From Desulfobacterales bacterium (lineage in GTDB: Bacteria > Desulfobacterota > Desulfobacteria > Desulfobacterales > 4be13): 5,779 bases of DNA. The DNA is taken from contig JAOZLU010000456.1 in assembly GCA_029934695.1 (NCBI GenBank), positions 1 to 5,779 of the forward strand, written 5' to 3'. Below, piece after piece: positions 5,447 through 5,779 of the stretch. A program made the translations under genes and the position numbers. The notes under the pieces were generated by a model that ran no database searches, had not been told where the DNA came from, and saw only the letters and a program-made list of their open reading frames with translations. Each line of letters begins with the position of its first letter. Within the stretch, counting starts at the first letter, position 1.

Positions 5447-5742
5447 AGTATGAATTTCTCAGACCTGCCGAAAGCGAATTTGAAGAAGCTGCCAGATATT
5501 ACAACCGCCGGCAGAGAGGACTCGGAAACAGATTTATGAAAGAGATTCGTAAGACAATTTCACGCATTACAGAGTCTCCCGAAGCTTGGACACCTGTTTC
5601 TCCCAAAGCAAGACGCTGCCTCGTGGACAGATTTCCTTACGGAATAATTTATCAGATTCAGGATGACAGAATTCTGATTCTGGCGGTAATGCATTTAAGT
5701 CGTAAGCCCGATTACTGGAAAAATAGGCACTGGTTCAGTTGA
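5443..5742 (+). CDS. ParE/RelE-superfamily toxin
   Basis: A 99-residue basic protein of the ParE/RelE toxin superfamily (PF05016). It begins with a beta-strand and the long helix pair typical of the fold (PAESEFEEAARYYNRRQRGLGNRFMKEI around 8-35), then SPEAWTPVSPKARRCLVDRFPYGIIYQI (45-72), whose RFPYGIIY is the family's central strand motif, and ends with ILAVMHLSRKPDYWKNR (79-95), including H84, R87 and YW 91-92. Members poison DNA gyrase (ParE) or cleave mRNA (RelE); this subgroup is closer to ParE, but the target cannot be read from sequence. The start at 5443 overlaps the antitoxin stop by four bases. It looks full length and intact, so it is probably held in check by its antitoxin. Nothing is seen in the 37 bases that follow. 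Confidence 0.9.
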   Translation: MKYEFLRPAESEFEEAARYYNRRQRGLGNRFMKEIRKTISRITESPEAWTPVSPKARRCLVDRFPYGIIYQIQDDRILILAVMHLSRKPDYWKNRHWFS

Positions 5743-5779
5743 ATGGGAATCGTATTAAAATCAAGTGGTTGTCAAAATA

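Overview
This window looks like an accessory, repeat-rich stretch of a Gram-negative chromosome. Gene content points to a delta-proteobacterial / Desulfobacterota-type genome: a small conserved protein paired with a retropepsin-like protein, a metallo-beta-lactamase-fold hydrolase, an AapM-type permease and a PF09720-type antitoxin with a ParE toxin, separated by long spacers full of inverted and heptameric repeats. That assignment is an inference from remembered gene neighbourhoods and is only moderately secure.

Layout. (1) 1-529, minus strand: a small conserved protein (529-269) is translationally coupled through a TAATG overlap to a retropepsin-like aspartic protease (269-102). The protease keeps the Asp-Thr-Gly motif but is cut to 55 residues. 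Another partial open frame runs off the left edge. (2) 530-1081: about 550 bases with no convincing gene, holding a 7-bp perfect hairpin and a larger inverted-repeat element. (3) 1082-1996: an MBL-fold hydrolase with a complete metal-ligand set. (4) 1997-2392: spacer with a hairpin and a possible decayed coding remnant. (5) 2393-3178: a YaaW/UPF0174-like protein. (6) 3179-3417: spacer ending in two overlapping sigma70-type promoters and a palindrome. (7) 3418-3868: a MarR-family regulator gene broken by two -1 frameshifts, both at homopolymers. (8) 3869-4002: spacer with a 22-bp-period direct repeat and a 7-bp tandem repeat that continues into the start of the next gene. (9) 4003-5085: an AapM-type amino-acid ABC permease without its usual partner genes. 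(10) 5207-5742: an antitoxin/toxin pair with an ATGA overlap.

Functionally these are separate small units, not one pathway. The MarR-like gene probably represses itself (palindrome over the -35 region). The toxin-antitoxin pair is a self-contained cassette. The permease needs an ATPase and a second permease that must be encoded elsewhere. I see no single large novel system. The most notable points are the double homopolymer frameshift in the MarR gene, the permease whose start codon lies inside a heptad repeat, the broken retropepsin of the coupled pair, and the possible decayed frame upstream of the YaaW-like gene.
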